The position numbers and the translations under genes are program-made. DNA of 62,744 nt from Chthoniobacterales bacterium (GTDB lineage Bacteria; Verrucomicrobiota; Verrucomicrobiia; Chthoniobacterales; UBA6821), in assembly GCA_026461395.1 (NCBI GenBank), contig JAPJNA010000046.1, positions 1 to 62,744 on the forward strand, in the 5' to 3' direction. Numbering within the stretch: the stretch's first letter is position 1; every line of letters starts with the position of its first letter. Below are positions 59,001 through 62,744 of this stretch, in pieces. Below the pieces are notes generated by a model. That model had not been told where the DNA came from. It made no database searches and worked only from the letters and a program-made list of their open reading frames with translations.

Positions 59001-60338
59001 CTAAATGAAAGGTAGCAGCGGATACTTTTTCCCGAGGACCATTTCGCTGGGAGCTCCGAGCCATTTCTCGAGAGCTGTGGCGTAGACGGAACGGAAGTCC
59101 GTGCTGAACTTGAGATCGCCATCATGAAGATCGGTCAGACTTGGATAGTTACCGTAAAGTCCGGGCTTCACCCCTCCACCCATCACAAAAAGCGGAGCCG
59201 CAGCACCGTGATCCGTTCCTCCGCTGGCATTCTCGGAGACACGGCGTCCGAACTCGCTGAAGGAAATCATCAGAACACGGTTAAAATTCCCCTGGGCCTT
59301 CAGATCTTGTGCAAAGGCTGATGTCGCCATGCTCAGATCGTTCATAAGACGCTCATGGGAGGGCAACTGGTTCGCATGTGTGTCGAACCCTCCCTGTGAA
59401 ACGTAATAGACGCGCGTTGGCAATCCTCCGGCAATCAGGCGACCGACGAGATTGAGACTGTTCCCGAGCTGTGACTGTGGGTAGTTAACCGAGCTCTTGG
59501 TCTTCCGAGTGATCGCAAGAATTTTGTCACTGCTCATCTGCGCACCAAGAGCTGTTCTCTGAAGAAACTCCACCGTGCTTCCATCATTATCGGAGGGACC
59601 GGAGATCATACCGATGGAACCTCCCGAATTCTCACTCAGGGAACTGTGTCCCGCATCGGAAGGTTGGTTCATCTGCCTCATGAACATATCGGCCGAGGCA
59701 GGGTCGCTGGCAGCGTCGCTCATGTAGCGGAACTGCTCCGGATTGCTGAATGCCACCCCCTTGGGGATCTGAGAAGCAAAGGACTGGGGGGTCTGGCCGC
59801 CAATGGCTACTCCCAACGTGGATGGGTCGGAACCCTGGCAGCAGTTATCAAAATATTTTCCAAGCCATCCTTCAGACTCGTTCTTGTCTGCATCACTTCC
59901 TGTCTGCCAGATCTCGGTCGATCGGAAGTGCGAGCGATTGGGATTCGGATACCCAACCCCTTGTACCATACCAAGGCATCCTTGGGCATAGAGATCATGA
60001 AGGCCTGTCAGCTTCGGGTGGAGACCTGCATAGTCGCTGATCCTGAGGACACCCGTCTTTGGGATAGCGATCTTGGGGCGAGCCTTGTAGTAGGCGTCAT
60101 CTCCGTAGGGAACGAGTGTATTCATCCCGTCGTTGCCACCTGCCAGTTGGAGCACGATCAGGATAGTGCCATCCTTACCCGTCGTGATCTGTCCCGTAGT
60201 GGCGGCTGCCATGGTGTCGAGACAGAGAAAGGTCTTCTCAAGAAAGAGAGGAACTGTATAGGCCAGTGCACCTCCTAGAACCGATGTCCTGAGAAAGTCA
60301 CGCCGAGTATGGAGAGGTTGGTCTTTGGGGGATTTCAT
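59001..60338 (-). CDS. DUF1501 protein with Tat signal
   Basis: A 445-residue exported protein. The twin-arginine motif TRRDFL is at residues 11-16, followed by a hydrophobic stretch, so it is folded before export. DUF1501 landmarks are LQLAGGNDGMNTLVPYGDDAYYKARP, DLYAQGCLGMVQGVGYPNPNRSHFRSTEIWQTG and SFSEFGRRVSENASGGTDHGAAAPLFVMGG. The fold is alkaline-phosphatase/sulfatase-like and the function unknown. It follows the DUF1800 gene on the same strand, the usual order in Planctomycetes and Verrucomicrobia. Confidence 0.92.
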   Translation of the reverse strand: MKSPKDQPLHTRRDFLRTSVLGGALAYTVPLFLEKTFLCLDTMAAATTGQITTGKDGTILIVLQLAGGNDGMNTLVPYGDDAYYKARPKIAIPKTGVLRISDYAGLHPKLTGLHDLYAQGCLGMVQGVGYPNPNRSHFRSTEIWQTGSDADKNESEGWLGKYFDNCCQGSDPSTLGVAIGGQTPQSFASQIPKGVAFSNPEQFRYMSDAASDPASADMFMRQMNQPSDAGHSSLSENSGGSIGMISGPSDNDGSTVEFLQRTALGAQMSSDKILAITRKTKSSVNYPQSQLGNSLNLVGRLIAGGLPTRVYYVSQGGFDTHANQLPSHERLMNDLSMATSAFAQDLKAQGNFNRVLMISFSEFGRRVSENASGGTDHGAAAPLFVMGGGVKPGLYGNYPSLTDLHDGDLKFSTDFRSVYATALEKWLGAPSEMVLGKKYPLLPFI

Positions 60339-60347
60339 GGGATGGAG

Positions 60348-60503
60348 GGATGAAAGGTGAAACCTGAAACCTGAAGAATATGAAGGGTGTTACTGGATCG
60401 AATTCACTCGGCGTATCAACATGGCACACAATATTAGATAATCTGATAAAAACTCACTTGAATTCATAAGTCCGGACTTTATTTCAGCTTTCATCCTTTT
60501 CAC
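60348..60503. repeat. GAAACCTGAAACCTGAAG spacer repeat pair
   Basis: GATGAAAGGTGAAACCTG and continuation at 60349-60376 is answered by TTTCAGCTTTCATCCTTTTC at 60482-60501. The pair fills the gap between the DUF1501 and DUF1800 genes and matches the spacer words at 10271-10412. Confidence 0.6.
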
Positions 60504-61931
60504 TTATGTCAATTGGTAGTCGGGGGTGCTCATCATGATCTGCATGAGATCACGAATGATGTTATCAGAATAAGGTGTAGTGTGTTTTTCCAGATAGGTC
60601 AGATAGGTGGCGCGATCCTTCGGAGGGAGCGGGTAGTTGAACACCCGAAATGCCAGTTCATCCAGAAGCTGGTCGGAGCTCCCCCGGAGGCTTAAAGGAG
60701 CGATTCTTTCCAGAGGAATCACCGCGGTCTTGGTATTGCCGCCACCTAGGATACGAGCCCTTCCGCTGAGCAGATAGGCGGCCAGATTATATCGGTAGAG
60801 AAGGCTGGAGGCGCTGATCCATGATCGTCCTCCGTCCCAGCCCTTAACGTTCGGAGGGGCGAAAACAACCTGACCCAGCACGGAGAGGGAATTTTCCAGC
60901 ACTCGCTCATCCGGAAGAGGGATCTCCAGCATCTTGGTTGTCTGCATGATCCATTGCACTGGACTCTTGATCTGGTGATGGACGACCTTCGGCGAATAGA
61001 AGACAGAACTGCTGAAAATCTTTTGCAGGGTTGCCCCGATATCATAACCGTTGGAGAGCAGGAGTTCTGCCACGGCGCTGAGGGTCTCTTCAGGAGGATT
61101 CTCAGCCACGAAAAAGACCCAGAGTTTTTTGCCAATGAATCGAGCGCACTGGGGTTGAGCCACGATCGCGTCGATGATGTCATCACCTGATAAGTTTCCC
61201 GTCTTGTCAAAAAACGTCTTCGTGCCGGGATCAAAATCCCTTTCTTGAAAGTGAAACTGACCGGTCTCGTAATTGATGCGGTATCCGGTGAAGGCACGGG
61301 CTGATTCCCGGATATCCCTCTCTGTGTAATGACCCTCACCCAAGGAGAAGAGTTCCATGATCTCACGGGCAAAGTTCTCATTGGGATTATCTTTGCGACT
61401 CTGACCGAGATCGAGCCACCGAATCATAGCCGGATCGCGTGATATAGCCTTAAGCATGTCGGGAAACTTCCCAAGGGCGTAACGGCGAAGAGTATCGTTC
61501 TGCTGCCACATCAGGTAGGGATCATTCACCTTCTGATTGCTGGTGGCGAAGTGACCGTGCCAGAAGAGGGTGGCCTTTTCCTGCAAGGGGGCGGATGTGT
61601 AGCGCATCCTGTTCAGCCACCAGAGACGAAGATCAAGCATCGAGGCAGATTCGGCCTTATTAAGCTCCTTCCTGATCATCTGGCGGTCTTGCTCTGTCAG
61701 TGCAGCTTTTTCACGCTGCTTGAACTCGAACCGTTGATCAGGCATGAGCAACTCAGGTCTAGGAAACAGATCACTGTCATCATCAGCCTGGATAAAGGAG
61801 GCCACAGCCTTTTCCGGACCCATTCTGACTACTATATCTATCTCCGAAGGAGTGCCTCCAAATCCCGCCCTATCGAGCAGATGGGCGGCAAGTTTTCGGC
61901 CCCAGAGCTTTTCGGGAAACGGGGAGAACAT
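60504..61931 (-). CDS. DUF1800 protein
   Basis: A 475-residue DUF1800 protein. HLLDRAGFGGTPSEID is at the N-terminus, then LRLWWLNRM, LFWHGHFATSNQKV, NENFAREIMELFSLGEGHYTERDIRESARAFTGYR (the family hallmark), and a C-terminal NVKGWDGGRSWISASSLLYRYN. No signal peptide is clear, which is odd beside a Tat-exported partner; it may be carried out with DUF1501. Function is unknown. It is divergent from the beta-CASP-type gene with a 140-base gap. Confidence 0.9.
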   Translation of the reverse strand: MFSPFPEKLWGRKLAAHLLDRAGFGGTPSEIDIVVRMGPEKAVASFIQADDDSDLFPRPELLMPDQRFEFKQREKAALTEQDRQMIRKELNKAESASMLDLRLWWLNRMRYTSAPLQEKATLFWHGHFATSNQKVNDPYLMWQQNDTLRRYALGKFPDMLKAISRDPAMIRWLDLGQSRKDNPNENFAREIMELFSLGEGHYTERDIRESARAFTGYRINYETGQFHFQERDFDPGTKTFFDKTGNLSGDDIIDAIVAQPQCARFIGKKLWVFFVAENPPEETLSAVAELLLSNGYDIGATLQKIFSSSVFYSPKVVHHQIKSPVQWIMQTTKMLEIPLPDERVLENSLSVLGQVVFAPPNVKGWDGGRSWISASSLLYRYNLAAYLLSGRARILGGGNTKTAVIPLERIAPLSLRGSSDQLLDELAFRVFNYPLPPKDRATYLTYLEKHTTPYSDNIIRDLMQIMMSTPDYQLT

Positions 61932-62071
61932 TACTAACTAGAACACCATTTCCTATGAAAGGTTGCAGTATGATTTGAGGTTTTTAAGATTTCCCTGAGA
62001 TCATCACTAAGGCGGGCAGAGGCGAAATTGCCCTCGCGGGTTCTTATACCGTTCTCATAGACTCCTCGAAC

Positions 62072-62744
62072 ATGCGTTTTACGAATCTGACGAGGAGTGC
62101 CGGGATCGGTTCCAACTGTTATCGCCTCGACCTTCCGGAGGGTTCCGTGATTCTCGACTGCGGCATGGATCCCGAGCAGGTGGGCCATGACGCGACTCCA
62201 ATCCTGGAGGAGGTGGAGAATGGATCGATTCGCTCCACGATCCTCACCCATGCCCATCAGGACCATGTAGGTTGCCTTCCCCTACTTCAGTCCCGCCAGC
62301 CTGGAATGCCAGTTCTCATGACCCTGGGAACCTCCAGAATCGCCGATGTCATGCTCCACAACTCGGTCAACGTCATGAACCGTCAGCAGGAGGAACTGAA
62401 ACTTGTCGACTATCCCCTCTTCAGTCACCGAGCCATTGAAATGGCTTCGCGTATGTGGCGTCACTGCGCGCTCGAGCGCCCACTCTCGCTGGATGGTGAT
62501 CGCATCGCGGGAGAGACTGACTCGACAACAGTCACCTTCCATGATGCGGGACATATCCTAGGCTCCACCGGCGTGATGATCCGATCGGAGGGTAAGAAGT
62601 TTTTCTATACGGGAGACGTGAACTTTGAGGACCAGACCATCCAGACAGGAGCCCGTTTCCCCGAGGAACCGGTCGACGTCCTGCTCATGGAGACGACCCG
62701 GGGAAATGCCCCTGTTCCTGAAGGTTTCACAAGAGCCAAAGAAG
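62072..62744 (+). CDS. Beta-CASP-type metallo-beta-lactamase-fold hydrolase (3' end outside the window)
   Basis: At least 224 residues, cut by the window edge. The metal motif THAHQDHVG is near residue 70, an N-terminal SNCYRLDLPEGSVILDCG strand pair precedes it, and HDAGHILGSTGVMI near 165 plus FYTGDVN near 180 are typical of RNA-processing beta-CASP enzymes (CPSF73/YSH1-like, KH-less). The central domain and C-terminus are missing, so it could still be another member of the fold. It starts at ATG 62072 with no Shine-Dalgarno site. Confidence 0.8.
   Translation, partial: MRFTNLTRSAGIGSNCYRLDLPEGSVILDCGMDPEQVGHDATPILEEVENGSIRSTILTHAHQDHVGCLPLLQSRQPGMPVLMTLGTSRIADVMLHNSVNVMNRQQEELKLVDYPLFSHRAIEMASRMWRHCALERPLSLDGDRIAGETDSTTVTFHDAGHILGSTGVMIRSEGKKFFYTGDVNFEDQTIQTGARFPEEPVDVLLMETTRGNAPVPEGFTRAKE

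Overview
The window looks like chromosomal DNA of a Verrucomicrobiota bacterium. Four things point there: paired DUF1501 and DUF1800 genes, a primary sigma factor with a long Lys/Ala/Pro-rich N-terminal tail directly behind dnaG, a DUF2723 membrane protein next to a polyprenol-phosphate mannose synthase, and abundant intergenic repeats of the type CGCAGAGGCGCAGAGG. This placement comes from gene content, not a database search. I see no rRNA, CRISPR array, prophage or classical transposase. Many starts lack a Shine-Dalgarno site and sit behind C/A-rich leaders.

Layout. 1-5.8 kb: methyltransferase, PpnP-like nucleoside phosphorylase, secreted and cupin-like unknowns, two tandem START-like secreted paralogues, a TauE/SafE permease. 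5.8-10.3 kb: dnaG-rpoD and a small membrane protein. 10.4-16.2 kb: L,D-transpeptidase, hemW, an FAD oxidoreductase, cydAB, and an unusual tRNA with a UAA anticodon but no long variable arm. 16.3-24 kb: a response regulator whose phospho-acceptor Asp is Glu, then an exopolysaccharide operon (sugar epimerase, outer-membrane barrel, HEAT-repeat protein, processive GT2 synthase, nucleotide-sugar dehydrogenase). 24-34 kb: a GxxExxY nuclease-like gene between inverted repeats, a GH16 glycanase, and four consecutive c-di-GMP turnover genes (two GAF-GGDEF-EAL, two Cache-GGDEF). 34-37 kb: an alpha/beta hydrolase, phosphoribosyltransferase and erythromycin-esterase operon. 37-40 kb (minus): HAD phosphatase, CNNM/HlyC and TerC. 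40-47 kb: a Deg-type protease and a lipoprotein paralogue without the catalytic triad, Dpm1-like synthase, DUF2723. 47.5-53.3 kb (minus): Obg, glycogen synthase, SixA, FabG, MFS transporter, PPP phosphatase. 53.6-58.6 kb: aldehyde dehydrogenase, RlmN (minus), ribosomal protein S1, glutaredoxin. 59-62.7 kb: DUF1501/DUF1800 (minus) and a truncated beta-CASP-type hydrolase.

How the genes may work together. From 16.3 to 34 kb the genes read as one envelope and biofilm module: nucleotide-sugar supply, a membrane synthase, a HEAT-repeat protein in place of a usual periplasmic scaffold, an outer-membrane exit, a secreted glycanase, and two cyclases plus two phosphodiesterases that could set the local c-di-GMP level. 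The functional link is inferred from neighbourhood.

The most unusual observations are the type I tRNA with a leucine anticodon; the palindromic repeat family, one copy of which has a 9-bp direct repeat on each side and another of which encloses a PD-(D/E)xK-like gene; the pseudo-receiver regulator; the protease/pseudoprotease pair; and a 15-bp minisatellite inside an EAL domain.
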